From Paraburkholderia hiiakae (GTDB lineage: Bacteria; Pseudomonadota; Gammaproteobacteria; Burkholderiales; Burkholderiaceae), in NCBI RefSeq assembly GCF_904848665.1, contig NZ_CAJHCQ010000001.1, positions 310,001 through 374,000 on the forward strand: a DNA stretch of 64,000 nt, read 5' to 3'. Position 1 is the stretch's first letter. Each line of letters opens with the position of its first letter. The translations under genes were made by a program, and so were the position numbers. Shown here piece by piece: positions 43,180-52,652 of the stretch. The notes below the pieces were generated by a model that did no database searches, was not told where the DNA came from, and saw only the letters and a list, made by a program, of their open reading frames with translations.

Positions 43180-44025
43180 ATGCCCAGCGACACCCCTCCC
43201 ATCGTCCTCACCTTCGGCCTTTCCGACCCGACGGGTGGCGGCGGACTGCAAGCCGACCTGCTCACGCTCGCCAGCATGGGTTGCCACGGCGTCACCGCGC
43301 TGACCGGCTACACCGTGCGCGACTCCGCGGGCTGCGACGAAGTGACCGGTCTCGATCCGGAAACCGTCGCCACCCAGGCGCGCATGCTGCTCGAAGACAT
43401 GCCCATCGCGGCGTTCAAGGTAGGTGCGGGCGCGCGCGCCGAAGTCGTAACCGCAATCGCGGAAGTGGTCGCCGACTACGACGACTTACCGCTTATCCTT
43501 GCTCCCGACTTCACGCTCGATGACGAGCACGTACTCGCCGCCGACGAGCTACGCGAAGCCATGGCCGACCTGCTCGTGCCGCAAACCACGCTGCTTGTGG
43601 CTGACTCCGCCACGCTGATCGCGCTCGCGCAGCCGGACGGCGACGCGGAGGCGCCCAGCGTCGACGCGGCCATCGCGCACCTGCTCGCCACGGGTTGCGA
43701 GTACATCCTGGCGATGGAAACGGGCACGCATCGCGTGGTCAACACGTTGTATTGCGAAGACGGACAGCTGCGCCAGGACCTGTGGGACCGCTCCACGCAG
43801 CCGATGATGGGTCTGACGGACACGCTCGGCGCCGCCATCGCCGCGCTGCTCGCGAATGGGCAGGAGCCGCCCGAGGCCGTGCGGGAGGCGCAAGAGTATC
43901 TGTATCAGGCCGTGCAGAACGCGTTCAGGCCGGGCATGGGTGCCTGGCTGCCAGATCGCTTCTTCTGGGCGCGGAGCAACGATACGGATGCGGACGAGGC
44001 CACGCCTGGCGAAGCGAAGCAATAA
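43180..44025 (+). CDS. thiD: Hydroxymethylpyrimidine/phosphomethylpyrimidine kinase-like protein
   Basis: A 281-residue ribokinase-fold enzyme of thiamine synthesis. It starts LTFGLSDPTGGGGLQADLLT, close to the ThiD substrate loop, with GYTVRDSAGCDEVTGLD and LAPDFTLDD. The usual anion hole T-G-T-G-C-T is replaced by GLTDTLGAAIAALL, so the family cysteine is absent; the same change occurs in some Burkholderiales homologues to my recollection, so phosphomethylpyrimidine kinase activity is likely but not certain. The ATG at 43180 fits the family start; there is no strong ribosome binding site. It ends at a strong terminator facing groEL. Confidence 0.88.
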   Translation: MPSDTPPIVLTFGLSDPTGGGGLQADLLTLASMGCHGVTALTGYTVRDSAGCDEVTGLDPETVATQARMLLEDMPIAAFKVGAGARAEVVTAIAEVVADYDDLPLILAPDFTLDDEHVLAADELREAMADLLVPQTTLLVADSATLIALAQPDGDAEAPSVDAAIAHLLATGCEYILAMETGTHRVVNTLYCEDGQLRQDLWDRSTQPMMGLTDTLGAAIAALLANGQEPPEAVREAQEYLYQAVQNAFRPGMGAWLPDRFFWARSNDTDADEATPGEAKQ

Positions 44026-44090
44026 CGCTCGCGGCGCGGCTTTCGGCTCCGAGGCAGGGGCGCGCAACGTGCAAAAACCGCACGGACGAA

Positions 44091-44118
44091 AAAAAACCCG
44101 CATCGCTGCGGGTTTTTT
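44091..44118. terminator. Bidirectional intrinsic terminator between thiD and groEL
   Basis: A perfect 12-bp stem with a TCGC loop (44103-44106): six A plus CCCGCA on one side and TGCGGG plus six T on the other. It has a T run in both directions, so it can end thiD transcripts (+) and groESL transcripts (-). Confidence 0.95.
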
Positions 44119-44201
44119 CTTTTCGGGCTAGGGAAACACGCCTCACGGCGCATTTCCCGCACGTCGATGTAATTTCGGCGCGAGCCTTGCTCTGCATGAG
44201 A

Positions 44202-44231
44202 CCGGAGTAGGCGCTGAAGCGCCAACTCCGG
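44202..44231 (-). other. Stem-loop just downstream of groEL stop
   Basis: An imperfect 30-base hairpin: CCGGAGT pairs with ACTCCGG, one A-A mismatch, then GGCGC with GCGCC around a TGAA loop. It starts eight bases after the groEL stop and has no T run, so it more likely protects the 3' end of the groESL message than terminates it alone. Confidence 0.7.
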
Positions 44232-44238
44232 ATCGCAA

Positions 44239-45882
<1,644 letters not shown>

Positions 45883-45923
45883 CTAACTCCTTGGATTCTT
45901 GAATAGTGAGCGGTGGAATGAAC

Positions 45924-46214
45924 TTACTTGTTCACCACGGCCATGATGTCTTCTTCGCGCATCACGAGCAGTTCGTTGCCATCGACCTTGACGGTCTGGC
46001 CAGCGTACTTGCCGAACAGGACGCGATCGCCGACCTTCACGTCGAGCGCGATCAGGGCGCCCTTGTCGTCGCGCTTGCCCGGGCCGATGGCGAGGACTTC
46101 GCCTTGGTCCGGCTTTTCTGCCGCTGCGTCCGGGATCACGATGCCCGAAGCGGTCTTGGTTTCTTGATCCAGGCGCTTGACGATCACGCGATCATGCAAA
46201 GGACGAAGGTTCAT
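45924..46214 (-). CDS. groS: Co-chaperonin GroES (10 kDa)
   Basis: A 96-residue lid protein. It begins [18 protein letters not shown], with the mobile loop [18 protein letters not shown] that contacts GroEL. It is the first gene of the groESL operon, with a 92-base leader after the CIRCE. Confidence 0.99.
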   Translation of the reverse strand: MNLRPLHDRVIVKRLDQETKTASGIVIPDAAAEKPDQGEVLAIGPGKRDDKGALIALDVKVGDRVLFGKYAGQTVKVDGNELLVMREEDIMAVVNK

Positions 46215-46306
46215 GGATGTTCCTCTGTTGATTGGGACTTGAAGAGACTCAAGAAAACCTGGCTGCCGACAACCGCCAGCCAGAGATGTTTATGCACCGA
46301 GCGTTG

Positions 46307-46333
46307 TTAGCACTCTCATGCGGTGAGTGCTAA
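46307..46333 (-). promoter_or_regulatory. CIRCE operator (HrcA binding site)
   Basis: A perfect CIRCE: TTAGCACTC, nine-base spacer, GAGTGCTAA. It lies immediately downstream of the -10 of the groESL promoter, so HrcA bound here would block initiation until heat or protein stress inactivates it. Confidence 0.97.
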
Positions 46334-46361
46334 TTATATGGACGAGGGATGACAAATTCAA
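46333..46361 (-). promoter_or_regulatory. Predicted sigma70 promoter of groESL
   Basis: On the minus strand TTGAAT (46361-46356) and a perfect TATAAT (46338-46333) are separated by exactly 17 bases. The last -10 base touches the CIRCE. No clear sigma32-type pair was seen. Confidence 0.8.
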
Positions 46362-46788
46362 GAAGTGGGGCGGAACGGGGGAATGCGGGCGTCAAGACAG
46401 CCTGGATCGGTGTCCGACAGCAGCGGCCGACACGCAGCCAATCATCAGAATTTCTCAATAAAAACAAAGCCATAGAGAAAGGCTGCGCTGAATGCGGCAA
46501 GGCCCGGGAGGCGCTACGGCCCACCGCACCAAGGCTGGATTTGCCCCGCGTCGCAACGATTCAGACTTCCCAGGGGAATCCCGAAGCTGGCTGAGAAACC
46601 GTCCGTCACGCGGCTGTGAAGCCGCCTCTCCTGTATCGGCAACAAAAGGGGCTGGATTGATGGATATGTCCCGAATAGAGCGCTGGGGCGCCAGTCGATC
46701 GGAAAGCGCGGCGACCAGAAAAGCGCCGAACTCCCGGTAAGCTGGATTTGAACCGATGAATCCGGGCGCGACGGAAAGTCAAAGCGCC
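46362..46788. other. 427-base gap upstream of groESL, no gene recognised
   Basis: This lies between the groESL promoter and the stop of the flavin reductase gene, both on minus. It has several G/C-rich inverted repeats (for example GCGGCTGTGAAGCCGC near 46609-46624) but no run of T after any of them and no recognisable riboswitch core. Frames across it are short or Arg/Ser-rich with no family pattern. Confidence 0.45.
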
Positions 46789-47328
46789 TCAGCGCCCCTG
46801 CGCGACCGACGCGTAACGGCCACCGTAAAACACGAGAGGCGCATCCTCTTCCAGCGAGAACGAAAGCACCTCGCCGACGAACAGCGTGTGATCGCCGCAA
46901 GGGTGCCGGTCGACGACCCGCGCGGCGAAGCGAGCGAGCGCGCGGTGCAGCAGCGCCACGCCGCCCAGTCCATCCACCTCTGTGAAGCACGGCGCGAGCC
47001 ATTCCTGGGGCTCTCCGGCGAAGTGCCGGCTGTGCGACTCCTGCTCTTCGGACAGCACGCTCACGCCGAACAGCTCGGCCTGCATCATCCGCGTGTGCAT
47101 GCGCGCGTGATGTCCCACCGAGACGACGATCAACGGCGGCCTGAGCGACCCCGACATGAACGCATTCGCGGTCATCGCGTGCAGCGCTTCGCCCGTGCCC
47201 GTGGAAATCACCACGACGCCAGTGGCGAAACGGCCGAGCGCGTTACGTAAGCGGCGTTCGTCCAGCTCGCCGCCGGGCACCGGACTTTCCGCCGAATTCT
47301 CAGCCCTGCGCAGTACGTTCGCGTGCAT
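46789..47328 (-). CDS. Flavin reductase family protein
   Basis: A 179-residue FMN-binding split-barrel protein. Family marks are LRNALGRFATGVVVIST, MTANAFMSGSLRPPLIVVSVG (flavin-binding) and the late GDHTLFVGEVLSF. Such enzymes reduce FMN or FAD with NAD(P)H and hand it to a monooxygenase, none of which is coded nearby. The ATG at 47328 has GGAGGAG seven bases upstream, which decides the start; a longer frame adds 42 residues. Confidence 0.92.
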   Translation of the reverse strand: MHANVLRRAENSAESPVPGGELDERRLRNALGRFATGVVVISTGTGEALHAMTANAFMSGSLRPPLIVVSVGHHARMHTRMMQAELFGVSVLSEEQESHSRHFAGEPQEWLAPCFTEVDGLGGVALLHRALARFAARVVDRHPCGDHTLFVGEVLSFSLEEDAPLVFYGGRYASVAQGR

Positions 47329-47505
47329 TGTCGCTCTCCTCCATGCGGCCGTATCGTCTTCGCGGCGAACAACACCGCCTTCGACCACGTCATTGAAACC
47401 GCGCGGCCACCGCCCGATCTGTGCGAGCGCAGACAGATCCCTTGCCCTTCCCACTTCGCTCGCGCGCTTGTGTGAAGCACCGCACGCAAGCCGCGAGCGC
47501 GCCCC

Positions 47506-48327
47506 TCAACCCTGCTTCGGCTTGCGCGCGATGAAATGAAACCAGAACGCGTCGCTCGAGGTCTTTTCCGCCGGAATGCGCTGACCGTCACAACTGCCGA
47601 ACACCGCATCGATTTCGAAGCCGAGCGAGGTGAGCTGGCGCCGCTGCTCTGGCAACGTCGTGTAAACAATGACAATGCCGAAGAAATGCGCGCCCGCGGT
47701 CTTGATCGAATACCCCGGGTAGTCGCGATGAAAACGCACATGCCGCAGGTAGTTATACGTCGCGAGCGGAAACACGCGCATCGAGCGCAGCGTGCGCCAG
47801 CCAAAACGCAAAGGATTCGGCGAAAACCGCGGCAGCAGCTTCCAGATACTTTCGTTAAAGCCCGGGCCTTCGCGGTTATGCGTCGAGAACAGCACGAGGC
47901 CGCCGGGCCGCGTCACGCGGTACATCTCCTTGAGGATGCGCACGCGGTCTTCATAGTCCACACAGTCGATGCCGTTCCAGCTGAACGCCGTGAGCGCGAA
48001 GTGGTCCGACGGCAGATCGGCCATGTCGCGCGCGTCCATGTGGCGCAAGTCGAGGCCCGGAAAGCGCGTGCTCGCCTGCTCGAGCAGCTTCGCCGTGTAG
48101 TCGATGCCGGTGTACTTCTGCGAAATCCGCAACATCAGCGGAATCGTGCGGCCCGCGCCAATGCCAATATCGAGAATCGGCTCGCCCGCGCACTCGGCAT
48201 AGACCCAGTCGAACGCGGCTTCTTCGCCGAGATCCGTGAAGGTCTTGCCCATCGTGAATTCGCGCATTGCATCGTGCGAGTTCCACGCGCGCTGGTTGAT
48301 CTGGTCCAGCGGAAGCTCAATGTTCAT
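47506..48327 (-). CDS. Class I SAM-dependent methyltransferase
   Basis: A 273-residue protein. Motif I is ILDIGIGAGRTIPLM, with the acidic GIDYTAKLL after the second strand and FSWNGIDCVDYEDR, then YRVTRPGGLVLFSTHN. A C-terminal part with GYSIKTAGAHFFGIVIVY resembles glycan- or lipid-linked methyltransferases. Its start overlaps the stop of the tandem hydrolase as ATGA, so the two are made together. The substrate is unknown; the polysaccharide genes across the divergent gap suggest a surface glycan or lipid intermediate. Confidence 0.9.
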   Translation of the reverse strand: MNIELPLDQINQRAWNSHDAMREFTMGKTFTDLGEEAAFDWVYAECAGEPILDIGIGAGRTIPLMLRISQKYTGIDYTAKLLEQASTRFPGLDLRHMDARDMADLPSDHFALTAFSWNGIDCVDYEDRVRILKEMYRVTRPGGLVLFSTHNREGPGFNESIWKLLPRFSPNPLRFGWRTLRSMRVFPLATYNYLRHVRFHRDYPGYSIKTAGAHFFGIVIVYTTLPEQRRQLTSLGFEIDAVFGSCDGQRIPAEKTSSDAFWFHFIARKPKQG

Positions 48328-50171
48328 TGATGCGCTCCATCAAGATGAGAACTGCAAGTAACCTGGCTTGCTCGCTCGACCGCCACACGCGGCCGTGCAA
48401 CCGGCACAGGGCCGTGCCATGCTGTTTCGTCCTGCGTCTGCCGCTTGCAGAAACGCTCGAAAAACCACTGCCGCGCGTCGGCCATTGCCGCTTCGCGCGC
48501 AGCCTGGGTGAAAAGTGCGTGATCGAGCTTCGGCAGCGTCGCCGCGCGCACGCGCGTAAAGCCGCGCAAACCGCCCATCTTTGCGCCGAACTGGACCTTG
48601 AGTTCGTCGAGGCCGAGATCGTAGTCGCCATACACGAGCCGCACTTCGGCGCCCTTCGCGTGAATACGCTGCATCAGGCGTCGCGCCTCGCCCGGTGCCG
48701 GCGACCAACCGGTAGTCGCGTCGATGAAGTCAATCACACGGCGCGTCATCGTGCGGGTGAATCGCTGCGCGAGGCCACTGACCACACGCGAAAGCGAGGT
48801 CTCGCCGCGCAACACCTTTTTCCATTTCTCCACGCTGACCGCGGATTGCCTCAGCACCCGGTTCGACGCGAGGCCCGTCGTGCCGGGCGTGCGGTCGGCG
48901 CCGTCCCAGATGAACTTCTGCAGGTTCACGCCGAAGCTGCCGACGACATTCGGATGCTGCGCGCACGCGTGCAGACCGACAAAGGCGCCACCGCACACAC
49001 CGAACACGACCACGCGAGCATGGCCGCGCGCCACGAGCCAGTCGACGCCACGCGCCGCATCCGCGGAGGACTCCGGAGAATAGATCGTGTCGAGCGTGAC
49101 CGAACGCGCGGCCGGCGTGCTGTCGCCGAGACCGCCGAGATCCATTCTCAGCGACGAAATACCGAGCGCCGCGAGCCGACGCGCGAACAGCACGAAAATG
49201 CGTCCGTCGCCAATATGGTGGCTCGCGCCCGTATTGAGGAACAGCAAGGCGGGCGCATCCGCGCGCGGGTCGGCGCTCTGGCAGTGCACGCCGAAGTAGT
49301 CGCCGAAGACCACCGGCTGCTCGATGAATTGCGTAGCTGCGAGTTGCGGTTGCGCCCAATCGCGCGGTTCGAACGCGGGCGTCGCGCCTGCGTCCTCACG
49401 CAGCGGCGCATTAGCGAGCCACTGCGTCACGGCATCGAACGCAACGACAGGCTCTTCGCTGTACAGCGCCTCGACCAGGAAGCGGTCCGCCTCGTCGAAC
49501 GACTGGCGCTCTACTTCAACACCATGCGCCACGTAGTGATCGACGAGCGCACCGGCGCGCGCGCGGTCGCTCGCATCGAGCAGCAAAACACGACGCGCGG
49601 GCGCTTTCGTATCGGCGCGCAGATCGACCACACCAAGCCGCGCGATATCGTCGCCGTGCAGGCCGAAGCCGAACGCTTCGACGTAAGCCGCCGATTCGGG
49701 AATCGGGTCCGCCGTCATGCCTGCCGGCGTGCTCAGCCAGCTTTGCCGATGCGCTCGCAATTCCCGCAGATAGTTGCGGCCCGACAACGCGGGCGAAAGC
49801 AGCACGAGGCCGTCGATATCGCCGATGCGCTCGCCTGCGAGCGCCGCGAGCGTCGCGCCCAGGCGCAGGCCGCACAGGGACACCTGCGCCACGCCCGTGC
49901 GTTCGCGCAGATGGCGCACCGCGGCCGCGATGCTCTCGATCCAAGCCTCGACGCGGCCCGGTTCTTCCTCGTCGCCGAGCGAATCGCCGGCGCCGGGATA
50001 GTCGAAACGCAGCACGGGCATCCCGCTCGCCGCCAGGCGTTCGGCGAGGCGCCGCCAGCCGCGATGGGTGCACAACGCGTCATAGCCGAACGGATTGCAC
50101 AAGACCACCCCATGCCGGCCGTTAGCCGGATGAAGCCAGCCGAAACAGCCGTCGAAGACGACAGGTTCCAT
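48324..50171 (-). CDS. Tandem alpha/beta-hydrolase protein with non-serine nucleophile positions
   Basis: A 615-residue protein with two alpha/beta-hydrolase domains. Domain 1 (about 1-255) has NPFGYDALCTHRGWRRLAE and LRFDYPGAGDS; its nucleophile elbow is G-L-R-L-G (101-105), with Arg103 where Ser normally is, as in exosortase-associated hydrolases. Domain 2 (about 285-575) has LRMDLGGLGDS and the elbow G-V-C-G-G (391-395), placing Cys393 as nucleophile. One domain is therefore probably inactive and the other uses cysteine, perhaps as an acyltransferase or thioesterase. AGGGA is six bases before the ATG. It is coupled to the methyltransferase and divergent from the acyltransferase gene. Confidence 0.82.
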   Translation of the reverse strand: MEPVVFDGCFGWLHPANGRHGVVLCNPFGYDALCTHRGWRRLAERLAASGMPVLRFDYPGAGDSLGDEEEPGRVEAWIESIAAAVRHLRERTGVAQVSLCGLRLGATLAALAGERIGDIDGLVLLSPALSGRNYLRELRAHRQSWLSTPAGMTADPIPESAAYVEAFGFGLHGDDIARLGVVDLRADTKAPARRVLLLDASDRARAGALVDHYVAHGVEVERQSFDEADRFLVEALYSEEPVVAFDAVTQWLANAPLREDAGATPAFEPRDWAQPQLAATQFIEQPVVFGDYFGVHCQSADPRADAPALLFLNTGASHHIGDGRIFVLFARRLAALGISSLRMDLGGLGDSTPAARSVTLDTIYSPESSADAARGVDWLVARGHARVVVFGVCGGAFVGLHACAQHPNVVGSFGVNLQKFIWDGADRTPGTTGLASNRVLRQSAVSVEKWKKVLRGETSLSRVVSGLAQRFTRTMTRRVIDFIDATTGWSPAPGEARRLMQRIHAKGAEVRLVYGDYDLGLDELKVQFGAKMGGLRGFTRVRAATLPKLDHALFTQAAREAAMADARQWFFERFCKRQTQDETAWHGPVPVARPRVAVERASQVTCSSHLDGAHQ

Positions 50172-50464
50172 CGGATATCCCTATGCGATGACGCGGCAAG
50201 AATGAAGGATGCGTATGACAGCCGCTCGGGCGCGTCGCGGTATTGGTCAGGTGCAACGCAACGGTGTGGGACAAACCCTTACTAACTGGGGAGGATTTAA
50301 CCAGACGCCTGTCGGTGTATCTGTACGGCCGGCCACACTGCATGCCGCGCTGCAGCGGCACAATTGGGCCAACGATAAAAGCCGTTTGCTCCGATGAATG
50401 CGGTGCTGCGGCTTGGCCCGGCATGCGCCGCCCAATCACCGGATCCGCTCAGTACGAGTCCGCC
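50172..50464. promoter_or_regulatory. Divergent region between hydrolase and acyltransferase genes
   Basis: 293 bases between two outward-reading units. A TTG-started extension of the plus-strand gene is open across most of it but encodes a Cys/Pro/Arg-rich peptide of poor quality. No clear promoter pair was found. Confidence 0.4.
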
Positions 50465-52624
50465 ATGCGAATGACAAACCACGCCGCCCCACTCTCCGTG
50501 AGCGACGGCGGCACGCCATCGAGCATCGATGCGTCCGGCGTCGCGGCACGCTCTGGCGCGCTTTATCGCGACGGAGGCGACGCAGCCGCCGCGCCCGACA
50601 CACTCGGCAAAACCGCCCGGTCCGGCGCCGCGCACGCAGCGCCCGAACACCTGCGCGCACCGAAGTACCGCCCCGACATCGACGGGCTGCGCGCCGTCGC
50701 CGTGCTCTCCGTGCTGGCCTTTCACGCATTCCCGTCGCAACTGCGCGGCGGTTTCGTCGGCGTCGATCTCTTCTTCGTGATTTCGGGCTTCCTGATCAGC
50801 ACGATCATTTTCGAGAGCGTCGAAGACGGCCGCTTCAGCTACGTCGAGTTCTATATCCGGCGCATCCGCCGCATTTTTCCCGCGCTGCTCGTCGTTCTCG
50901 CCACCTGTCTCGTGGCCGGCTGGTTCCTGCTGATGCCCGAGGAGTACCAGCAACTCGGCAAGCATCTCGTTGCAGGTGCAACGTTTCTCTCGAACATCGC
51001 GCTCTGGCGCGAAGCCGGCTATTTCGACGATACCGCCGCAACCAAGCCGCTGCTGCATTTGTGGTCGCTCGGCGTGGAAGAGCAGTTCTATATTTTCTGG
51101 CCGCTCCTCGTGAGCTTCGCGTACCGCCGCCGGCTCGGCTTCCCGCTGTTGCTCGGCGGCATTGCCGCCGCATCGTTCGCTGTGAGCCTCGTCACGTCCG
51201 TCTCGGATCCGACCGCGGCGTTCTACTCGCCGCTCTCGCGTTTCTGGGAACTGATGATCGGCGGCTCGCTCGCATGGCTGCTGCTGCACCGCCCAAGCCT
51301 CGTGCAGTACGGGCCGCGCGCGTCGAATGCGCTCTCGGCGGCGGGGCTCGTGCTGATTGGCGCGGCCGTCCTCTTCATCAACGAGAACGACGTATTCCCC
51401 GGCTGGCGCGCGCTGCTGCCCACCGTCGGCGCGTTTCTCGTCATCTGCGCGGGGCCGCGCGCGTGGCTCAACAAGCACGTGCTCGGTACTCGCATGGCCG
51501 TTTCGATCGGCCTGATCAGCTACCCGCTGTATCTCTGGCACTGGCCGCTGCTCTCGTTCGCGAACATTCTGGAGGGCGGCCTCCCCGTGCCCGTTTCAAC
51601 GCGCCTCACGCTCGCGCTCGCGAGCATCGTGCTCGCCGCGCTGACCTACCGCTTCGTCGAGATTCCCATCCGCACGAAAAAGGCCAACCGCCGGCAAACC
51701 GTCGCGCTATGCGTCATGCTCGCTGTGCTCGGCGCGGCTGGCGCGGTGCTGTTCGCACGCGCTGGCGTGCCCACACGCGCAGCGGCCGACAATCCCGGCT
51801 TCGCGCTGTACACGCAGAACGGGCAGATGCGCCGCGTGCCCCCGCCTGAGGCTTGCCATCTCCCCGACCCGAAAGCGGAAAGCTTCTGCACGGCTTACAA
51901 CTCCGCCGCCACCGGCAAGTTGATGGTTCTGTGGGGCGACTCGCACGGCGGCGCCTGGCTGCCGGTGCTGCAGAGCATCGCGCTGGAGCGCAACATGCGT
52001 CTCATCGCGTTCGTGCATGTTGGCTGCCCGCCGCTTCTCGACACGCGCCGCAGCGACGGCGCGCAAGACGGCCGCGAATGCAGCCAGCTCGGTCTCGCCG
52101 AACCGATTGCCTCGGCAATCGGCCAGCTCAAGCCCGCCGTGGTGTTCTACATCGGACGCTGGAGCCTCTACGGCAACGGCTGGACGCGCGCTGGCGAATT
52201 GCAGAAGGCGACCCACTTCGTGACGACGGACCCGAACGGCGCGGCCACGCTCGCCACGTCGCGCGCGGCCCTCGCGAGCCAGTTTCCGCTCACCGTCAAG
52301 GCGCTTGCCGCGAGCGCGCCGCGCCTCGTGATCTTCCAGAACCCGCCCGTGCTCGAGGGCAAGCTGCTGCCGCGCTTCTACGCGAATCCCGCGCGCATCG
52401 AGCCGTCGGCGGCCGCGAATCTGCAGACCGAGGCGTTCGAGCGCAAGCTCGTCGAATCGGCCGCGTCGATACCGAACGTGCGCATCTTCGATCCGGTGCC
52501 GCGCCTGTGTCCCGGCGCGACCTGCCAGGCGGTGCTCGACGGCGTGCCTATGTACGAAGACGACAACCACGTGAGCGCGCAGGGTTCGCTGCTGTTCAGA
52601 CAGGCCATTCTCGACGCGATGTGA
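50465..52624 (+). CDS. OafA/YrhL-type acyltransferase with C-terminal SGNH domain
   Basis: A 719-residue protein. After a low-complexity N-terminal tail, residues about 65-410 form the acyltransferase 3 domain: DIDGLRAVAVLSVLAFHAF, GGFVGVDLFFVISGFLIS, EFYIRRIRRIFPALLV, and GVEEQFYIFWPLL. The periplasmic C-terminal domain is SGNH-like, with WGDSHGGAWLPVL (catalytic Ser) and DDNHVSAQGSLLF (D-x-x-H). Such enzymes carry acetyl groups across the membrane and place them on O-antigen or exopolysaccharide. Two nearby ATGs (50465 and 50471) are possible starts. It heads a two-gene plus-strand unit with the flippase. Confidence 0.92.
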   Translation: MRMTNHAAPLSVSDGGTPSSIDASGVAARSGALYRDGGDAAAAPDTLGKTARSGAAHAAPEHLRAPKYRPDIDGLRAVAVLSVLAFHAFPSQLRGGFVGVDLFFVISGFLISTIIFESVEDGRFSYVEFYIRRIRRIFPALLVVLATCLVAGWFLLMPEEYQQLGKHLVAGATFLSNIALWREAGYFDDTAATKPLLHLWSLGVEEQFYIFWPLLVSFAYRRRLGFPLLLGGIAAASFAVSLVTSVSDPTAAFYSPLSRFWELMIGGSLAWLLLHRPSLVQYGPRASNALSAAGLVLIGAAVLFINENDVFPGWRALLPTVGAFLVICAGPRAWLNKHVLGTRMAVSIGLISYPLYLWHWPLLSFANILEGGLPVPVSTRLTLALASIVLAALTYRFVEIPIRTKKANRRQTVALCVMLAVLGAAGAVLFARAGVPTRAAADNPGFALYTQNGQMRRVPPPEACHLPDPKAESFCTAYNSAATGKLMVLWGDSHGGAWLPVLQSIALERNMRLIAFVHVGCPPLLDTRRSDGAQDGRECSQLGLAEPIASAIGQLKPAVVFYIGRWSLYGNGWTRAGELQKATHFVTTDPNGAATLATSRAALASQFPLTVKALAASAPRLVIFQNPPVLEGKLLPRFYANPARIEPSAAANLQTEAFERKLVESAASIPNVRIFDPVPRLCPGATCQAVLDGVPMYEDDNHVSAQGSLLFRQAILDAM

Positions 52625-52652
52625 TTCACCTGCTCAACCGATCGCCACACTC

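Noticed and set aside
46561..46788. Cobalamin or FMN riboswitch upstream of the groESL/flavin reductase area
   Set aside because: Neither conserved core was found on either strand, and the region lies downstream, not upstream, of the flavin reductase gene.
46736..46790. tRNA-like T-loop (GGTTCAAATC on the minus strand)
   Set aside because: The flanking bases do not form a five-base T stem, and no acceptor or anticodon arm could be drawn.
48327..50285. About 650-codon plus-strand frame opposite the tandem hydrolase
   Set aside because: Its Arg/Ala/His-rich translation shows no domain, while the minus strand has two clear hydrolase domains and a good ribosome binding site.
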